Made by a program: the position numbers and the translations under genes
Assembly: GCF_002118315.1 (NCBI RefSeq)
Contig: NZ_MTSZ01000002.1
Location: forward strand, 1-64,000
DNA from: Kiloniella majae
GTDB taxonomy: Bacteria; Pseudomonadota; Alphaproteobacteria; Kiloniellales; Kiloniellaceae
DNA: 64,000 nt
Reading direction: 5' to 3'
The notes under the pieces: generated by a model
What the model saw: only the letters and a program-made list of their open reading frames with translations
What the model was told of the DNA's origin: nothing
The model's database searches: none
Shown: positions 45,417 to 58,730 of the stretch, in pieces
How positions within the stretch are numbered: position 1 is the stretch's first letter
Layout of the letters: each line of letters starts with the position of its first letter

Positions 45417-46871
45417 TTACCCGGCAAAGAGAGCCGAAGCAGCAACTGCTGCACCATCCATAATTGGTGATGAGAACAGAATAAAGAACACGACAAAGGC
45501 AGTTGTCACTGTCAGTACCAGTGTCATTTCGGCACCAATGGGCTTGTCGAAAGATCCGCTTGGCTCATCAAAGTACATGACTTTAATAATACGGAGATAA
45601 TAAAACGCCCCGATTACAGACGTCAGAATACCAATCACAGCCAAGGTTGTCAGTCCGGCATCCACAGCAGCAGCAAAGACCACATACTTGGCAAAGAAGC
45701 CAGCCAATGGCGGAATACCTGCCATAGAGAACATGAAGATGGTCAAGGCCAGTGCCATCGCCGGACTTGTTTTACTTAAGCCTTTGAGATCATCGATGCC
45801 TTCGACCATATTGCCTTTCTGGCGCATGCTCAGAATGCAGGCGAAAGTCCCCATATTCATAAAGATGTAAATGGTCATGTAGATAACAAGACCTTCAACA
45901 CCCGCCTGCGTTCCAGCAGCCAACCCAACCAAGGCATACCCAATATTACCAATGGAACTATAGGCCATAAGACGTTTGATATTGGTCTGCTTGATTGCAG
46001 CAAGAGAACCCAAAATCATGGACGCAAGCGCCACAAACACAATAATCTGTTGCCATTCGGCAACCAACGATCCAAATGGATCGCTTAGCAATCTGGCAAA
46101 CAGAGCGATGGCCGCAACTTTTGGGGCTGATGCGAAAAAGGCTGTCACAGGTGTTGGTGCACCTTCGTAAACATCCGGTGTCCACATGTGGAATGGTACT
46201 GCAGAAATCTTGAACGCGATAGCAGCACAAACAAAGACCAAGCCAACAACAAGACCAACCTGTGGAGATTGATCGCCAGCCACAAGACCGGAAATAACAG
46301 TTCCCAGCGTGTCAAAGTCTGTAGTACCGGTAAAGCCATAGATCATGGAACAACCGTAGAGCAACATACCGGAAGACAAGGCACCAAGTACAAAGTACTT
46401 CAAGCCTGCTTCTGAAGATCGCAAATTCTCACGACGAATGGCAGCAATGACATAAAGTGCCAAGCTCTGAAGTTCCAGACCAACATACAGTGACATCAAG
46501 TCATTTGATGAAATCATCATCATCATGCCAAGCGTCGCCAGTACCATCAGCACAGGAATTTCAAATCTGGCCATGCCTTCGCGTTCAACAAAACGCTGGG
46601 TCATCAAAATACCAAAGCCGGATGCAGTCAAAGCAACAAGCTTCATATAATTTGCATAGGCATCAACAACAAAGAGACCGCCAAATGCCAGCCCTTGCTT
46701 TTGATCTCCGAAGAAAATCAACCCAAAAGCGACGGCAATGACAGCAACTGACAAAGCGGAAACAAAACCAGCCGTTTTATTGCCAGCATAAGCACCGTAC
46801 ATCAGCAGCACCGTTGCAGAACATGCCAGGAAAATCTCGGGCAATGCCATTGATAGATCTGTTGTGATCAT
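45417..46871 (-). CDS. nuoN: NADH-quinone oxidoreductase subunit N
   Basis: One of the three antiporter-like proton-pumping subunits of complex I, with about fourteen membrane helices. The Lys and Glu of the pumping channel lie in segments such as [18 protein letters not shown] and [20 protein letters not shown]. The start is ATG at 46871 with GAGGGG eight bases upstream, 13 bases past nuoM; the frame reads on to 46946 inside nuoM. Length is 484 residues. Confidence 0.96.
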   Translation of the reverse strand: MITTDLSMALPEIFLACSATVLLMYGAYAGNKTAGFVSALSVAVIAVAFGLIFFGDQKQGLAFGGLFVVDAYANYMKLVALTASGFGILMTQRFVEREGMARFEIPVLMVLATLGMMMMISSNDLMSLYVGLELQSLALYVIAAIRRENLRSSEAGLKYFVLGALSSGMLLYGCSMIYGFTGTTDFDTLGTVISGLVAGDQSPQVGLVVGLVFVCAAIAFKISAVPFHMWTPDVYEGAPTPVTAFFASAPKVAAIALFARLLSDPFGSLVAEWQQIIVFVALASMILGSLAAIKQTNIKRLMAYSSIGNIGYALVGLAAGTQAGVEGLVIYMTIYIFMNMGTFACILSMRQKGNMVEGIDDLKGLSKTSPAMALALTIFMFSMAGIPPLAGFFAKYVVFAAAVDAGLTTLAVIGILTSVIGAFYYLRIIKVMYFDEPSGSFDKPIGAEMTLVLTVTTAFVVFFILFSSPIMDGAAVAASALFAG

Positions 46872-46884
46872 CTTGATAGCCCCT

Positions 46885-48411
46885 CTATTGACCAAAGACC
46901 TGCGCAAACATCGGCGCGGCATTCGAGGCTGCGATTGCAGTCTCATAGTTAGTGATAAGATTACTTACTGATGCAGACATGATATCCAGGAAGCTTGGTG
47001 GATAAATACCCATCCATAGTGTCAGAATAATCAAAGGTGCAAAGACTGCCTTCTCTCTCCAGTTCAGATCCAGAAGCGCTTTCACATCGTCCTTTTCCAG
47101 TTTCCCGAAAATAACCTTGCGATAGAGATACAACATGTAAGCAGCGCCCAACACCATCCCTGTCGCAGCCAGAGCAGCAACCCAGGTATTCGCCTTGAAA
47201 GCACCAACAAGAACAAGGAACTCACCGACAAAACCACCTGTTCCCGGCAAGCCGACTGACGCCAGCATAAAGACCATGAACATCAGGGCATAGACAGGCA
47301 TCTTATCCACTACGCCACCATAGGCCGCGATCATACGTGTATGCATGCGGTCATAGACAACGCCAACACAAAGGAAGAGTGCAGCAGAGACAACACCGTG
47401 TGACAGCATCTGATAGATAGCGCCTTCGATACCTTGCTGGTTCGCCGCAAAAATACCAATGGTCACATAGCCCATATGTGCAACAGAAGAATAAGCGATC
47501 AGCTTTTTCATATCTTCCTGTGCCAAGGCGACAAGTGATGTATAGATCACCGCAATAATAGAAAGCGTATAGACCAACGGTGTAAAGTACACAGAGGCTT
47601 CAGGCATCATAGGAAGCGAGAAACGCAGGAAGCCATAAGCCCCCATTTTCAAGAGAACGCCCGCAAGGATCACTGAGCCAGCTGTTGGTGCTTCCACGTG
47701 TGCATCAGGCAACCACGTATGAACAGGCCACATCGGAACTTTCACCGCGAAGGATGCAAAGAAAGCAATCCATAACCACTTTTGCATTTCAGACGGAAAA
47801 GTCGTTGTCATCAACGTCGTGATATCGGTTGTACCTGCAAAGGAATACATTGCCAGAATGGCAACCAGCATAAGTACAGATCCAGCCAGCGTGTAGAGGA
47901 ACAGTTTGAAAGCCGCATAAACACGACGCGCCCCGCCCCAGACACCAATGATCAGGAACATCGGGATCAACACACCTTCGAAGAAGATGTAGAAGACAAC
48001 AATATCAAGCGCACAGAACATGCCGACCATCATGGTTTCAAGGATAAGGAAAGAAACCATGTATTCCTTCACACGCTTGTTCACAGCAGCCCATGAAGAG
48101 ATAATGCAAATAGGCGTCAGAAGTGTTGAAAGCAGAACAAACAGAACAGAGATACCATCGACACCCATCCGATAGGACAGGCCAAGTGATGGCATCCATT
48201 CAACTTCTTCTACAAACTGGAATTCGGCAGTCCCGCGTTCAAAATTAGTCCAGAGAAGAAGAGAGACTGCAAAAGTCACCCCGGATACCCAGAGAGCAAC
48301 CCAGCGTGAGTTTTTGGCAACAGCCTCTTCACTATCCCCCCGGATAAGAAGAATAATCAGCGCACCCAGCAAGGGAGCAAAGGTCACAATTGAGAGAATA
48401 TGATCTTGCAT
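46885..48411 (-). CDS. nuoM: NADH-quinone oxidoreductase subunit M
   Basis: Antiporter-like membrane subunit of complex I, 508 residues with about fourteen helices. The conserved pumping region is seen in [20 protein letters not shown] (Glu) and [20 protein letters not shown] (Lys), and in [20 protein letters not shown]. The last helices and the C-terminal tail are in normal length. It lies five bases behind nuoL. Confidence 0.97.
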   Translation of the reverse strand: MQDHILSIVTFAPLLGALIILLIRGDSEEAVAKNSRWVALWVSGVTFAVSLLLWTNFERGTAEFQFVEEVEWMPSLGLSYRMGVDGISVLFVLLSTLLTPICIISSWAAVNKRVKEYMVSFLILETMMVGMFCALDIVVFYIFFEGVLIPMFLIIGVWGGARRVYAAFKLFLYTLAGSVLMLVAILAMYSFAGTTDITTLMTTTFPSEMQKWLWIAFFASFAVKVPMWPVHTWLPDAHVEAPTAGSVILAGVLLKMGAYGFLRFSLPMMPEASVYFTPLVYTLSIIAVIYTSLVALAQEDMKKLIAYSSVAHMGYVTIGIFAANQQGIEGAIYQMLSHGVVSAALFLCVGVVYDRMHTRMIAAYGGVVDKMPVYALMFMVFMLASVGLPGTGGFVGEFLVLVGAFKANTWVAALAATGMVLGAAYMLYLYRKVIFGKLEKDDVKALLDLNWREKAVFAPLIILTLWMGIYPPSFLDIMSASVSNLITNYETAIAASNAAPMFAQVFGQ

Positions 48412-48416
48412 AGCCC

Positions 48417-50348
48417 TTAACCTGCGTTGGAAACGATGTACCAGGTAACCAGGGCAACGACCCCGATCAACATGGCAAATGCGTAGTGATAGACATATCC
48501 GCTTTGCAGACGGCTCGCTTTACCCGCAAGTATGCGTGTAAGAGAACTCACCCCATCAGGTCCGTAAGCATCAATTACAGCACCATCCCCAGATTTCCAG
48601 AGGAAGCGACCAATCTTGATGGCGGGACGAACAAAGAGGAAGTCATAGAGTTCGTCAAACATCCATTTTCTGTAAACAAAAGTATGGATTGGTTTGATGA
48701 TCGACACGAAAGTCGCCGGAAGGCTTGGCACAAACATATAGAACACATATGCCAGTACAATTCCACTGATCGCAGCGACAAGTGGTACGAGCTTAACCCA
48801 TGTCGGAACATGATGTGCCGCTTCAACCGTATCATTACCGGCGAGAACAAAGATAGCATCGCCCCAGAACTCAGCTTTCACATCGCCGACGAAATAATTG
48901 TACCCCAACCATCCTGCAAAGAGAGCACCAACACCGAGAACAAGAAGCGGGATCATCATCACCATTGGTGATTCGTGAACGCCCTTCATGGTGTGTTCGT
49001 CAGCCCGTGGATTGCCATGGAAAGTCATGATCAGCAAACGCCAGGAATAGAACGCTGTCATAAAGGCAGCAGCTGTCCCCGCCCAGAAGGCAAACATGCC
49101 CTGCGGTGAATGATCAGCATAAGCAGCTTCAAGGATAAGATCTTTCGAGAAGTATCCTGAAAGCGGTGGAATACCCGCCAAGGCAATTGACCCGATCCAC
49201 ATCAGAAGATAGGTCGCCGGGATCATTTTCCAGATACCACCCATCTTGCGCATGTCCTGTTCGTGATGCATGGCGTGAATGACAGAGCCAGCACCTAAGA
49301 ACAACAGCGCTTTAAAGAAAGCGTGTGTCATCAGGTGGAAAATCGCACCACCGTAAGCCGATACACCAATCGCAAAGAACATATAGCCAAGCTGAGAACA
49401 GGTTGAATAGGCAATTACCCGCTTGATATCAAATTGTGTCAGGCCAATTGTCGCCGCAAAGAAGGCTGTTCCCGCACCAACATAGGTCACAACTTCAAGC
49501 GCAGCAGGTGCATATTCAAACACAGGCGAGAAACGGCAAAGCATGAAGATGCCCGCTGTCACCATCGTCGCCGCATGAATAAGCGCAGAAACAGGTGTTG
49601 GACCTTCCATCGCATCTGGCAACCATGTGTGAAGACCAAGCTGAGCTGATTTCCCCATCGCGCCAACAAAGAGCAACAGACAAATAATCGTCAGGGCATG
49701 TCCTTCATAACCAAGGAATGTGAACTGAGCTGTTGATAGTCCCTCCGCCTGAGGAAAGATTTCAGCAAAATTGACAGAACCAAAGAGGACAAAAACACCC
49801 ATAATGCCAAGGGCAAAGCCAATGTCAGCAACACGGTTAACCAAAAACGCTTTCATCGCTGCCGAACAAGCCGAAGCCTTTTCATACCAGAAACCGATCA
49901 ACAGGTATGATGCCAGACCAACACCTTCCCAACCAAAGAACATCTGAACCAGATTATCAGAGGTAACCAGCATCAGCATGAAGAAGGTGAAAAGGGACAG
50001 GTACGAGAAGAAACGCGTAATTGACTTGTCTTCGGACATATAGCCGATTGAATAAAGATGCACCATTGACGAAACAACAGTAACAACAATCAACATTACG
50101 GCAGTAAGAGTGTCAACTTTCAACGCCCAGGATAGCTGGAAATCACCAGAATTAATCCATGTAAACAAAAGCGTTGTTCTCGCGTTTCCATCGATGGCGA
50201 CATCAAAGAAAACAACGAATGATAAAACAGCTGATACAAGCAATAGACCAGTGGTTACCACTTGTGCTCCGCGATCGCCAATCCACTTACCAAAAAGGCC
50301 AGCAATAAACGAACCTAACAGAGGGAGAAAGACTATAAAGTTTTCCAT
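48417..50348 (-). CDS. nuoL: NADH-quinone oxidoreductase subunit L
   Basis: Distal pumping subunit of complex I, 643 residues. It has about fourteen antiporter-type helices, then the lateral amphipathic helix and a final membrane anchor that clamps the membrane arm. Motifs: [40 protein letters not shown] and [20 protein letters not shown]. It starts seven bases behind nuoK. Confidence 0.97.
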   Translation of the reverse strand: MENFIVFLPLLGSFIAGLFGKWIGDRGAQVVTTGLLLVSAVLSFVVFFDVAIDGNARTTLLFTWINSGDFQLSWALKVDTLTAVMLIVVTVVSSMVHLYSIGYMSEDKSITRFFSYLSLFTFFMLMLVTSDNLVQMFFGWEGVGLASYLLIGFWYEKASACSAAMKAFLVNRVADIGFALGIMGVFVLFGSVNFAEIFPQAEGLSTAQFTFLGYEGHALTIICLLLFVGAMGKSAQLGLHTWLPDAMEGPTPVSALIHAATMVTAGIFMLCRFSPVFEYAPAALEVVTYVGAGTAFFAATIGLTQFDIKRVIAYSTCSQLGYMFFAIGVSAYGGAIFHLMTHAFFKALLFLGAGSVIHAMHHEQDMRKMGGIWKMIPATYLLMWIGSIALAGIPPLSGYFSKDLILEAAYADHSPQGMFAFWAGTAAAFMTAFYSWRLLIMTFHGNPRADEHTMKGVHESPMVMMIPLLVLGVGALFAGWLGYNYFVGDVKAEFWGDAIFVLAGNDTVEAAHHVPTWVKLVPLVAAISGIVLAYVFYMFVPSLPATFVSIIKPIHTFVYRKWMFDELYDFLFVRPAIKIGRFLWKSGDGAVIDAYGPDGVSSLTRILAGKASRLQSGYVYHYAFAMLIGVVALVTWYIVSNAG

Positions 50349-50355
50349 CGTCGGA

Positions 50356-50667
50356 TTAGCCCTTCATCATGTTGATATCTTCAACCGCGATTGACCCGCG
50401 ATTACGGAAGTAGATAACCAGGATCGCCAGACCGATCGCCGCTTCAGCAGCAGCAACCGTCAAAATAAATACGGCGAAGACCTGACCAACCAGATCACCC
50501 ATATGGGTAGAGAAAGCCACAAAATTGATGTTCACGGCCAAGAGCATAAGCTCAATGGACATCATAATAACAATGACGTTTTTTCTGTTCAGAAAGATAC
50601 CAAAGATGCCCAGGGTAAACAGAACAGCCGCGACAACCAGGTAATGGGCTAGACCAATTTCTAACAT
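50356..50667 (-). CDS. nuoK: NADH-quinone oxidoreductase subunit K
   Basis: Small membrane subunit of complex I with three helices, 103 residues. The two essential membrane glutamates are in [20 protein letters not shown] and in the [18 protein letters not shown] helix. It corresponds to mitochondrial ND4L and lies two bases behind nuoJ. Confidence 0.97.
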   Translation of the reverse strand: MLEIGLAHYLVVAAVLFTLGIFGIFLNRKNVIVIMMSIELMLLAVNINFVAFSTHMGDLVGQVFAVFILTVAAAEAAIGLAILVIYFRNRGSIAVEDINMMKG

Positions 50668-50669
50668 GG

Positions 50670-51284
50670 TTAGATTCCACTCCCGCTGGATACTTTTTTG
50701 ATTTCAACGGACTCTTCACGGCTACGATTGATTTGATCAGAAATAACCTGTTTACGAACACCGTCTCGCTGACGGAGTGTCAGAACAATAGCTCCGACCA
50801 TCGCAACCAACAGGATCAAACCACACGCCTGGAAGAGATATGCGTATTTAGTATAAAGCACCTGCCCCAAAGCCCGCGTATTATGGACGCTGTCCATATC
50901 CGGAATTGGCACAGCCGCCGTAGCAACAACATCAGGTGCTGTGAATGATGAAGACAGGATCAGGACAAGTTCCAAAAAGAGAACCAGACCAATAGAACCG
51001 CCAATCAGCAGATATTGCTTAAAGCCCTGTCGTGCGCGTTCGATATTGATATCGAGCATCATAACAACAAACAGGAAGAGAACGGCTACAGCCCCGACAT
51101 AGACAACCACCAGGATCATCGCGAGGAACTCAGCCCCCATCAGGACAAAAAGACCAGCCGCATTAAAGAAGCAGAGAATAAGGAACAGAACCGAATGAAC
51201 CGGGTTCTTCGAAGAAATCACCATAACTGCCGAAGCAATGGCAACTGCTGCAAATAGATAGAAGACGAGAGCCTGAATAATCAT
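50670..51284 (-). CDS. nuoJ: NADH-quinone oxidoreductase subunit J
   Basis: Membrane subunit of complex I (ND6 homologue), 204 residues with five helices. The third helix, with [20 protein letters not shown], holds the conserved region that changes shape on quinone reduction. The cytoplasmic tail ([20 protein letters not shown]) is polar. It starts 73 bases after nuoI, the widest gap inside the nuo operon. Confidence 0.96.
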   Translation of the reverse strand: MIIQALVFYLFAAVAIASAVMVISSKNPVHSVLFLILCFFNAAGLFVLMGAEFLAMILVVVYVGAVAVLFLFVVMMLDINIERARQGFKQYLLIGGSIGLVLFLELVLILSSSFTAPDVVATAAVPIPDMDSVHNTRALGQVLYTKYAYLFQACGLILLVAMVGAIVLTLRQRDGVRKQVISDQINRSREESVEIKKVSSGSGI

Positions 51285-51357
51285 TTGGCTACCCTTTCTT
51301 TATAGGCCTGGTGTTGGCATATGATTTTTTTCATAAACACTTTTTTATCCCAAGCTC

Positions 51358-51846
51358 TTAGCGGTAAGGAGTATCCAACGCGATGTTCTGCGCAATTTCG
51401 GTTTCCCAACGGTCGCCATTCTCGAGCAGCTTGTCTTTGTTATAGAAAAGCTCCTCACGTGTCTCAGTCGCAAACTCAAAGTTTGGTCCCTCGACAATAG
51501 CGTCCACCGGGCAAGCCTCTTGGCAAAATCCGCAATAGATACACTTCGTCATATCAATGTCATAGCGTGTTGTACGGCGGCTGCCGTCATCACGCGGCTC
51601 AGCTTCGATTGTAATCGCCTGTGCCGGGCAAATAGCTTCACACAGTTTACAAGCGATACAACGCTCTTCCCCATTCGGGTAGCGGCGCAAAGCATGCTCT
51701 CCACGAAAACGCGGGCTAATCGGCCCTTTTTCGTAGGGGTAGTTAAGGGTAACCTTTGGCTTAAAGAAGTACTTAAGCGTCAAGGCCATACCGGAAAGCA
51801 GTTCGGTCAAAAGAAGACTGCGGACTGGGTTTTTCATAAAAGCCAT
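51358..51846 (-). CDS. nuoI: NADH-quinone oxidoreductase subunit I
   Basis: Carries the iron-sulfur clusters N6a and N6b that pass electrons towards N2 near the quinone site. Two 4Fe-4S motifs are complete: [12 protein letters not shown] (Cys63, 66, 69, 73) and [12 protein letters not shown] (Cys102, 105, 108, 112). The N-terminal amphipathic helix ([20 protein letters not shown]) lies on the membrane. Length is 162 residues. It follows nuoH after 56 bases. Confidence 0.98.
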   Translation of the reverse strand: MAFMKNPVRSLLLTELLSGMALTLKYFFKPKVTLNYPYEKGPISPRFRGEHALRRYPNGEERCIACKLCEAICPAQAITIEAEPRDDGSRRTTRYDIDMTKCIYCGFCQEACPVDAIVEGPNFEFATETREELFYNKDKLLENGDRWETEIAQNIALDTPYR

Positions 51847-51902
51847 CGTCCTCTATCTCTCCATATTTCTTTTTATTATTTTCTTTTCCATCACCAGATC
51901 CC

Positions 51903-52934
51903 CTATTGAGCAACTGGTAAAAGATCAAAGCTAATCAGTACACCAGCCGTCAGGAATACCCATAACAGGGAGAACGGCAGGAAGACTTTCCACCCCAAAC
52001 GCATCAGTTGGTCATAACGGAAGCGCGGGAATGTGGCTCGAACCCAAAGGAAACAGAAAAGAACCATTGCAATCTTTAATGAGAACCACACCGGACCAGG
52101 TATCCAGTTCAGCGGCGCAATATCCAACGGCGGCAACCAGCCTCCAAGGAATAGAATTGCAGCCATCGCACTCATCAGGATCATGTTTGCGTATTCCCCA
52201 AGGAAGAACAGCGCGAAGCTCATGGAAGAATACTCAACCATGAAACCAGCCACGATTTCAGACTCACCTTCCGGCAAATCGAATGGGGAACGGTTTGTTT
52301 CAGCCAGAATGGAAATGAAGAAGATCACAAACATCGGCAGCAACGGGAATGCATACCAATTCAGAAGACCGTAATCGCCCTTTTGCGCCATCACGATATC
52401 CGACAGATTCAATGATCCTACGCATAAAAGAACGGTAATGATCACCAAGCCCATGGAAACTTCGTATGACACCATCTGAGCTGCAGAACGAAGGGCACCA
52501 ATAAAAGGGTACTTCGAGTTAGAAGCCCAGCCCGCCATGATCACACCGTAAACACCCAGTGATGAAATCGCGAAAAGGTAGAGTATACCGACGTTGATAT
52601 CACTAACCACCAGACCTTCACCAAAAGGAATAACGGCCCAGGCAACAAGGCTAAGGATAAAGGTTAGCATTGGTGCCATGATGAAGATGATCTTGTTCGA
52701 TCCCGAAGGAAGAATGGTTTCCTTCATCATCAATTTGACTGCATCCGCAAAAGGTTGCAATGCACCGAAAGGTCCGACAACGTTTGGCCCTTTACGGAGT
52801 TGCATCGCACCGATTACTTTACGTTCCGCCAGCGTAAGATAGGCAACGGCGATCAGCAAAGGACCGACGATTACCATAATTTGCGCAACGATCATGATCG
52901 TTGGCAGAGCGTATCCTTCCCAGAATTCAACCAT
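51903..52934 (-). CDS. nuoH: NADH-quinone oxidoreductase subunit H
   Basis: Membrane subunit (ND1 homologue) that forms the quinone chamber with NuoB and NuoD, 343 residues and about eight helices. Signatures are [20 protein letters not shown] and [20 protein letters not shown]. The ATG at 52934 overlaps the nuoG stop by eight bases, a coupling pattern; an in-frame TTG at 52970 is less likely. Confidence 0.97.
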   Translation of the reverse strand: MVEFWEGYALPTIMIVAQIMVIVGPLLIAVAYLTLAERKVIGAMQLRKGPNVVGPFGALQPFADAVKLMMKETILPSGSNKIIFIMAPMLTFILSLVAWAVIPFGEGLVVSDINVGILYLFAISSLGVYGVIMAGWASNSKYPFIGALRSAAQMVSYEVSMGLVIITVLLCVGSLNLSDIVMAQKGDYGLLNWYAFPLLPMFVIFFISILAETNRSPFDLPEGESEIVAGFMVEYSSMSFALFFLGEYANMILMSAMAAILFLGGWLPPLDIAPLNWIPGPVWFSLKIAMVLFCFLWVRATFPRFRYDQLMRLGWKVFLPFSLLWVFLTAGVLISFDLLPVAQ

Positions 52935-54993
52935 TTGTTCCAGTAGCTCCCTGCTCTTTACCCAGTACAAATTGCTCTGTACAGGCAGACATCGTTTCAG
53001 ATGAACGGCTGATCGGATCAGTCATATAGAAATTCTTGATGTTACTTGTGAAAGGATCGGAAGACAGCTTTTTCTTACTCTTCGCAACGTCACCCAAACC
53101 AGTTGTTGAGACCTGATCAATTGCCGCAAAGACAGGATTAACGTCAATCATTCTCTGACGAAGTTGCCCGAGGTTATCATAAGGCAAAGCCTCACCAACC
53201 TGTTCTGACAATGCACGAAGAATTGTCCAGTCTTCCCTTGCTTCACCCGGCGGGAAAGTCGCTAAGCGCCCCAATTGAACACGGCCTTCGGTATTTACAT
53301 AGGTACCGTTCTTCTCGGTATAGGCCGCACCCGGTAGAATCACATCCGCAGCAGATGCACCGGCATCGCCATGGTGCCCCTGATAAATCACGAAAGCATT
53401 CTTTAGTCTGGAAGTATCAATCTCGTCTGCACCCAAGAGGTAAACAGCTTTGATCGATCCTTTTTCAGCACCATCCAGAATACCTGCAACATCCACACCC
53501 TTCTTACCCGGTACTAAGCCAAGGTCCAGGCCAGCAACTCGAGAAGCCGCTGCGTGCAGAATGTTGAAACCATTCCAGTCGTCCTGAACAAGACCGTATT
53601 TATCAGCAATCGCTTTTGCTTCAGCCAGAACCGCAGCACCGTCATCACGGGTCAACGCCCCCATGCCAACAATAATCATTGGCTTTTTGGCATCCTTCAG
53701 CACATCAGCAAAAGAGTTTTTACCAGATGTAACTTCTTTTAAGGTATCTGGGCCTGCGCCCAAATACTCATACTCATAGGTCAGGTCAGCAGCTTCACCA
53801 ATCATGCCGACTTTAAAGCCACCTTCCAGGAAGCGTTTACGAAGACGTGCATTGATAAGCGCAGCTTCCCAACGTGGATTTGTTCCTACAAGAAGAACAG
53901 CGTCAGCGTCTTCGATCCCGGCAATAGAACTGTTAAAGAGGTACGTCGAGCGATCATCAGCACTCAGCTTGGCGCCGTCTTGACGACAATCGATGTTTTC
54001 AGACCCCAAGTTAGCCATGAAATCTTTCAGAGCCAACATTGATTCAGCGTCGTTCAAGTCACCGGAAATCGCCGCAATTTCACTCCCTTTAAGAGAAGAC
54101 AACTGCCCTTTGATTGCGGCAAAAGCTTCATCCCAGGATGCTACTTTCAACTTGCCATCAACACGGACATAGGGGCGATCAATACGCTGACGGCTCAATC
54201 CATCAGTAATGTAACGGGTTTTATCTGTGATCCATTCTTCGTTCACATCTTCATGGATACGTGGAAGAACACGAAGAACTTCACGACCACGAACATCGAT
54301 ACGAATGTTGGATCCAACAGCATCCATCACATCAATGGAATTTACCTTTTTCAATTCCCATGGACGGGCATTGAACGCATAAGGCTTGGATGTCAGTGCA
54401 CCGACAGGACACACATCAACCAGATTACCCGACAGTTCAGTGTTAACTGCCTTTTCCAATGTCGTGATCTCAACATGACCACCACGATTTAAAAGGCCAA
54501 CTTCTTCAATACCCGCAACTTCGGTCGAGAAACGCACGCAACGTGTACACTGAATACAGCGGGTCATGATCGTCTTGATCAACGGTCCCATGTATTTTTC
54601 AGTAACCGCGCGTTTGCTTTCTTTATAACGTCCATGATCAAGACCAAAAGCCATGGCCTGATCCTGAAGATCACATTCACCACCCTGATCGCAAATAGGG
54701 CAATCAAGCGGATGGTTGATCAAAAGGAATTCCATCACCCCTTTTCGGGCTTTTTGAACAACCTCGGTATCGGTCTTGATAACCATGCCCTCACCCACCG
54801 GCATCGCACAGGATGCAATCGGTTTTGGCGCACGTTCCATTTCGACCAGACACATCCGGCAATTACCGGCAACGGAAAGACGTTCGTGGTAACAGAAACG
54901 TGGAATTTCTGCCCCCGCAAGTTCACAAGCCTGAAGAACTGTCAGGCCGTCTGCGACTTCAATCTCTTTACCGTCAATCGTCAACTTTGGCAT
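52927..54993 (-). CDS. nuoG: NADH-quinone oxidoreductase subunit G
   Basis: Largest peripheral-arm subunit, 688 residues. The N-terminal part carries the 2Fe-2S cluster (Cys34, 45, 48 in [15 protein letters not shown] plus a Cys in ASCAMP). The His/Cys cluster N5 follows ([18 protein letters not shown]), then the 4Fe-4S N4 motif [11 protein letters not shown]. The rest is a molybdopterin oxidoreductase-like domain without cofactor, as usual for this subunit. It starts nine bases after nuoF. Confidence 0.97.
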   Translation of the reverse strand: MPKLTIDGKEIEVADGLTVLQACELAGAEIPRFCYHERLSVAGNCRMCLVEMERAPKPIASCAMPVGEGMVIKTDTEVVQKARKGVMEFLLINHPLDCPICDQGGECDLQDQAMAFGLDHGRYKESKRAVTEKYMGPLIKTIMTRCIQCTRCVRFSTEVAGIEEVGLLNRGGHVEITTLEKAVNTELSGNLVDVCPVGALTSKPYAFNARPWELKKVNSIDVMDAVGSNIRIDVRGREVLRVLPRIHEDVNEEWITDKTRYITDGLSRQRIDRPYVRVDGKLKVASWDEAFAAIKGQLSSLKGSEIAAISGDLNDAESMLALKDFMANLGSENIDCRQDGAKLSADDRSTYLFNSSIAGIEDADAVLLVGTNPRWEAALINARLRKRFLEGGFKVGMIGEAADLTYEYEYLGAGPDTLKEVTSGKNSFADVLKDAKKPMIIVGMGALTRDDGAAVLAEAKAIADKYGLVQDDWNGFNILHAAASRVAGLDLGLVPGKKGVDVAGILDGAEKGSIKAVYLLGADEIDTSRLKNAFVIYQGHHGDAGASAADVILPGAAYTEKNGTYVNTEGRVQLGRLATFPPGEAREDWTILRALSEQVGEALPYDNLGQLRQRMIDVNPVFAAIDQVSTTGLGDVAKSKKKLSSDPFTSNIKNFYMTDPISRSSETMSACTEQFVLGKEQGATGTNG

Positions 54994-55002
54994 CAGTCTC
55001 TC

Positions 55003-56298
55003 CTACTCCGCTGCCTGGCGCGATTGCTTGTATTCGTTAATCCGACGCTCGAGTTCCGGACGGAAATTCCGGATCAAGCCCTGGATCGGCCAAGCTGCAG
55101 CATCGCCAAGCGCACAAATCGTGTGACCTTCTACCTGCTTGGTAACATCCCAAAGCATATCGATTTCTTCAACATCAGCTTCGCCGCGAACCATGCGCTG
55201 CATAAGACGGAACATCCAGCCCGTTCCTTCGCGACATGGCGTACACTGACCACAGCTTTCGTGTTGATAAAAATGTGAAAGTCGGCAGATCGCTTCGACA
55301 ACATCGGTAGATTTATCCATGACGATAACCGCCGCGGTTCCCAAACCGGATCCCGCTTCGCGTAAAGCGTCAAAATCCATGGTCATGGTATCGCATACAT
55401 GCTTTGGCAGCATAGGAACCGATGATCCACCGGGAATAACTGCAAGTAGATTATCCCAACCACCACGAACACCACCAGCATGCTTTTCAATAAGCTCACG
55501 CAAAGGAATGCTCATCGCTTCCTCGACGTTACACGGCTTGTTCACATGACCAGAGATAGAGAAAATCTTTGTACCCGTATTATTTTCACGGCCAAACTGC
55601 TTCCACCAATCAGGACCTCTGCGCAAAATGGTCGGCGACACAGCAACTGTTTCCACATTGGTCACAGTCGTTGGACATCCATACAGACCACAGGCCGCCG
55701 GGAATGGAGGCTTAAGACGAGGTTGGCCTTTTTTACCTTCCAGACTTTCCAGAAGGGCTGTTTCCTCGCCACAGATATACGCACCAGCACCGCGGTGAAC
55801 ATGAACATCAAATGCCCATCCTGAACCACAGGCATCGTCACCCAGCAATCCATCAGTTCTAGCCTGCTCAATAGCAGCTTCGAGCCGTGTGGATTCCAAG
55901 TAGTACTCACCGCGAATATAAATGTAGGCCGTATGTGCACCCATTGCGAAGCCAGCAATCAAACAGCCTTCGATAAGTGTATGTGGATCATTACGCATGA
56001 TCTCACGGTCTTTACAGGACCCCGGTTCGGATTCATCGGCATTAACGACCAGATAGCTTGGACGACTTGGATCTTCTTTCGGCATGAAAGACCATTTAAT
56101 GCCAGCCGGGAAACCCGCGCCACCACGACCACGCAGGCCAGAGTCTTTCATACGATTGACAATCTCTTCGCGCCCAAGAGCAACCAGATCCTTAGTATCT
56201 ATCCAAATGCCACGTTTCTTGGCACCTTCAAGGCCCCAATCATCCTGTCCGTAAAGGTTTTGGAAAATACGATCTTTATCTTCTAGAAGTGGCATCAT
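55003..56298 (-). CDS. nuoF: NADH-quinone oxidoreductase subunit F
   Basis: Binds NADH and FMN and the 4Fe-4S cluster N3; the electron entry point of complex I. The FMN/NADH Gly-rich loop is [16 protein letters not shown] and the cluster ligands are in [15 protein letters not shown]. Length is 431 residues. Two consecutive ATGs lie at the start and overlap the nuoE stop, so E and F are translationally coupled. Confidence 0.98.
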   Translation of the reverse strand: MMPLLEDKDRIFQNLYGQDDWGLEGAKKRGIWIDTKDLVALGREEIVNRMKDSGLRGRGGAGFPAGIKWSFMPKEDPSRPSYLVVNADESEPGSCKDREIMRNDPHTLIEGCLIAGFAMGAHTAYIYIRGEYYLESTRLEAAIEQARTDGLLGDDACGSGWAFDVHVHRGAGAYICGEETALLESLEGKKGQPRLKPPFPAACGLYGCPTTVTNVETVAVSPTILRRGPDWWKQFGRENNTGTKIFSISGHVNKPCNVEEAMSIPLRELIEKHAGGVRGGWDNLLAVIPGGSSVPMLPKHVCDTMTMDFDALREAGSGLGTAAVIVMDKSTDVVEAICRLSHFYQHESCGQCTPCREGTGWMFRLMQRMVRGEADVEEIDMLWDVTKQVEGHTICALGDAAAWPIQGLIRNFRPELERRINEYKQSRQAAE

Positions 56299-56900
56299 TC
56301 ACCCCCTTTTAGGGTTGTACGCTCACCCTCTGGTGCAGAAGTAAGACGGCCAATTTGAGATCCGATCGGAACGTCTTTACCTGCGCGAAGTTCTTCAACG
56401 ATTTCCATCATGCGTTCTGGCGAAAGATCTTCATAATACCAATCATTGATCTGAACCATTGGCGCATTACAACAAGCGCCCATACATTCAACTTCAACAA
56501 CCGAGAAAAGACCATCTTCACTGACGTCACCAACTTTACTAACGCCAATTTTATCCATTGCCGCTTTCAGAATGTTGTCTGATCCGTTCAACCAGCACGG
56601 TGTTGTCCGGCAAACCTGGATAAAGTACTTACCAACAGGCTTGAGGTTAAACATCGTATAGAAGGTTGCAACTTCATGTGCTCGAATTGGCGCTATTTCA
56701 AGATATTCAGCAACGTATTCAATTGCTTCGGGCGGTAGCCAGCCGTCGTTCTGTTTTTGCGCGATATAGAATAGACTGATGATCGCACTGGCCTGACGGC
56801 CTTCAGGGTACTTGGCAACAATCTTTTCTGCTTCACGAAGGTTTTCTTCGGTAAACTTAAAGTCGCCTGTTTTGGCTTTTGGAAAACTACTGGTTTTCAT
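56295..56900 (-). CDS. nuoE: NADH-quinone oxidoreductase subunit E
   Basis: Holds the 2Fe-2S cluster N1a next to the flavin site. The thioredoxin-like domain contains [14 protein letters not shown] and [17 protein letters not shown] with the four Cys ligands. Length is 201 residues. Its start overlaps the nuoD stop by four bases (ATGA). Confidence 0.97.
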   Translation of the reverse strand: MKTSSFPKAKTGDFKFTEENLREAEKIVAKYPEGRQASAIISLFYIAQKQNDGWLPPEAIEYVAEYLEIAPIRAHEVATFYTMFNLKPVGKYFIQVCRTTPCWLNGSDNILKAAMDKIGVSKVGDVSEDGLFSVVEVECMGACCNAPMVQINDWYYEDLSPERMMEIVEELRAGKDVPIGSQIGRLTSAPEGERTTLKGGE

Positions 56901-58075
56901 CGGTCAACCTCGCCGAAGACGATATCCATTGAACCCAGAATAGCGACACTATCAGCCAACATGTGCCCGCGGCACATATAATCCATGGCAGCTAGATGCG
57001 CAAATCCCGGTGCTTTGATTTTACAGCGGTATGGTTTGTTTGATCCGTCTGCGACAAGATAAACACCGAACTCTCCCTTGGGAGCTTCGACCGCGATGTA
57101 AGTTTCACCAGCAGGAACGTGGAAACCTTCTGTATAAAGTTTGAAGTGATGGATCAACGCTTCCATAGAGCGTTTCATATCATCACGACGCGGAGGGGTT
57201 ACTTTATGATTTGGCGCAAGAACAGGCCCTTCAGGCATCTTCTCAATACACTGCTTCATAATATGCAGGGACTGACGCATCTCTTCGACACGAACAAGAT
57301 ATCTGTCGAAACAATCACCGTTTTTCCCAACTGGAATATCAAAATCCAGTTCATCATAACAATCGTAAGGTTGTGATTTACGCAGATCCCATGCGATACC
57401 GGAACCACGGATCATAGGACCGGAAAGACCCCAATCCATCGCTTCGTCAAAATTCATAACACCGATATCAACTGTTCTTTGACGGAAAATTCTGTTTTCA
57501 GTCAGCAAACCTTCGAGGTCATCAATAAAGGCCGGGAAGTTATCACAGAATTCTGAAATATCTGGCAGCAATCCGGCCGGAAGATCCTGATGCACACCAC
57601 CCGGACGGAAGTAGGCAGCGTGTAGTCTGGCACCACAAGCACGCTCGTAGAATTCCATCAGGATTTCACGTTGCTCAAAGCCCCAAAGGATCGGTGTCAT
57701 CGCACCAACGTCAATCGCAAAGGTCGTGATATTCAATAGGTGATTTAGAATACGTCCGATTTCGCAATAGAGAACACGGATATACTGACCACGCTTTGGC
57801 ACTTCGATATCAAGCAGCTTTTCAACAGCAAGAGCAAAAACATGCTCCTGGTTCATCGGCGCAACATAATCAAGGCGGTCAAAATAAGGAATTGCCTGTA
57901 AGTAGGTCTTATATTCAATCAACTTTTCTGTGCCACGGTGCAGCAGACCAATATGCGGATCTGCCCGTTCGATAATCTCGCCATCCATTTCCATAACGAG
58001 ACGAAGAACACCGTGCGCAGCCGGATGCTGAGGACCAAAGTTCAGCGTAAGCGGCTTAATCGTTGCTTCAGCCAT
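56897..58075 (-). CDS. nuoD: NADH-quinone oxidoreductase subunit D
   Basis: The 49-kDa subunit homologue, with the quinone-binding cleft shared with NuoB. Typical sequences are [20 protein letters not shown] (His near the quinone), [18 protein letters not shown] and [12 protein letters not shown]. Length is 392 residues. It is separate from NuoC, unlike the fused NuoCD of E. coli, as usual in this class. Its first base overlaps the nuoC stop. Confidence 0.98.
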   Translation of the reverse strand: MAEATIKPLTLNFGPQHPAAHGVLRLVMEMDGEIIERADPHIGLLHRGTEKLIEYKTYLQAIPYFDRLDYVAPMNQEHVFALAVEKLLDIEVPKRGQYIRVLYCEIGRILNHLLNITTFAIDVGAMTPILWGFEQREILMEFYERACGARLHAAYFRPGGVHQDLPAGLLPDISEFCDNFPAFIDDLEGLLTENRIFRQRTVDIGVMNFDEAMDWGLSGPMIRGSGIAWDLRKSQPYDCYDELDFDIPVGKNGDCFDRYLVRVEEMRQSLHIMKQCIEKMPEGPVLAPNHKVTPPRRDDMKRSMEALIHHFKLYTEGFHVPAGETYIAVEAPKGEFGVYLVADGSNKPYRCKIKAPGFAHLAAMDYMCRGHMLADSVAILGSMDIVFGEVDR

Positions 58076-58704
58076 TAAGCAGCCCCCTCTTCATTTTCCT
58101 GTTCGGCTTTCTCATCACCCGGCAGGTTCACAATACCTTCCCACGGGCTAGAGAAATCGAAGTTCCGGAATTCCTGCGTCAGTTTCACAGGTTCATAGAC
58201 AACACGCTTTTGCGTTTCGTCGTACCTGACTTCAACATAACCAGTAAGCGGGAAGTCTTTGCGCAGCGGATGACCTTCGAAACCATAATCGGTAAGCATG
58301 CGGCGCAAATCCGGATGGTTGGCAAAGAAGATACCGTACATATCCCATACTTCACGCTCGTACCAAATCGCAGAACTGAACAGCCCTGTTACAGATTCAA
58401 CAGGCGTTTCATCGCTTGTTGAAAACTTAATCTTAATACGCTGATTGTGAGTAAGAGATAAAAGACAGTAAACAAGCTCAAAACGGTCTTCTCTGCTAGG
58501 GTAATCGACTGCCGTCAATTCTACCAGCTGTCTGAACTGACAGTTTTGATTGTCTCTTAGGAACTTTATAACCTCAAGAAGGGTATCTGACTTTGCCCAA
58601 ATGACAAGTTCGTCATTTATAAGCTCAGATCCAGTTACCGCCTCTCCCAAGGTAGTGGCGATATAATCGCCCAAGTCCAGTAAAGCCTGATTCATATAGT
58701 TCAC
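58075..58704 (-). CDS. nuoC: NADH-quinone oxidoreductase subunit C
   Basis: The 30-kDa subunit homologue of the peripheral arm, 209 residues. The signature ERVVYDMYGI-like block is present as [20 protein letters not shown] with [20 protein letters not shown] after it. The C-terminus is acidic. It starts 26 bases behind nuoB and ends one base into nuoD. Confidence 0.97.
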   Translation of the reverse strand: MNYMNQALLDLGDYIATTLGEAVTGSELINDELVIWAKSDTLLEVIKFLRDNQNCQFRQLVELTAVDYPSREDRFELVYCLLSLTHNQRIKIKFSTSDETPVESVTGLFSSAIWYEREVWDMYGIFFANHPDLRRMLTDYGFEGHPLRKDFPLTGYVEVRYDETQKRVVYEPVKLTQEFRNFDFSSPWEGIVNLPGDEKAEQENEEGAA

Positions 58705-58730
58705 CAGTATTTAGGAATGCCTGAAATAGG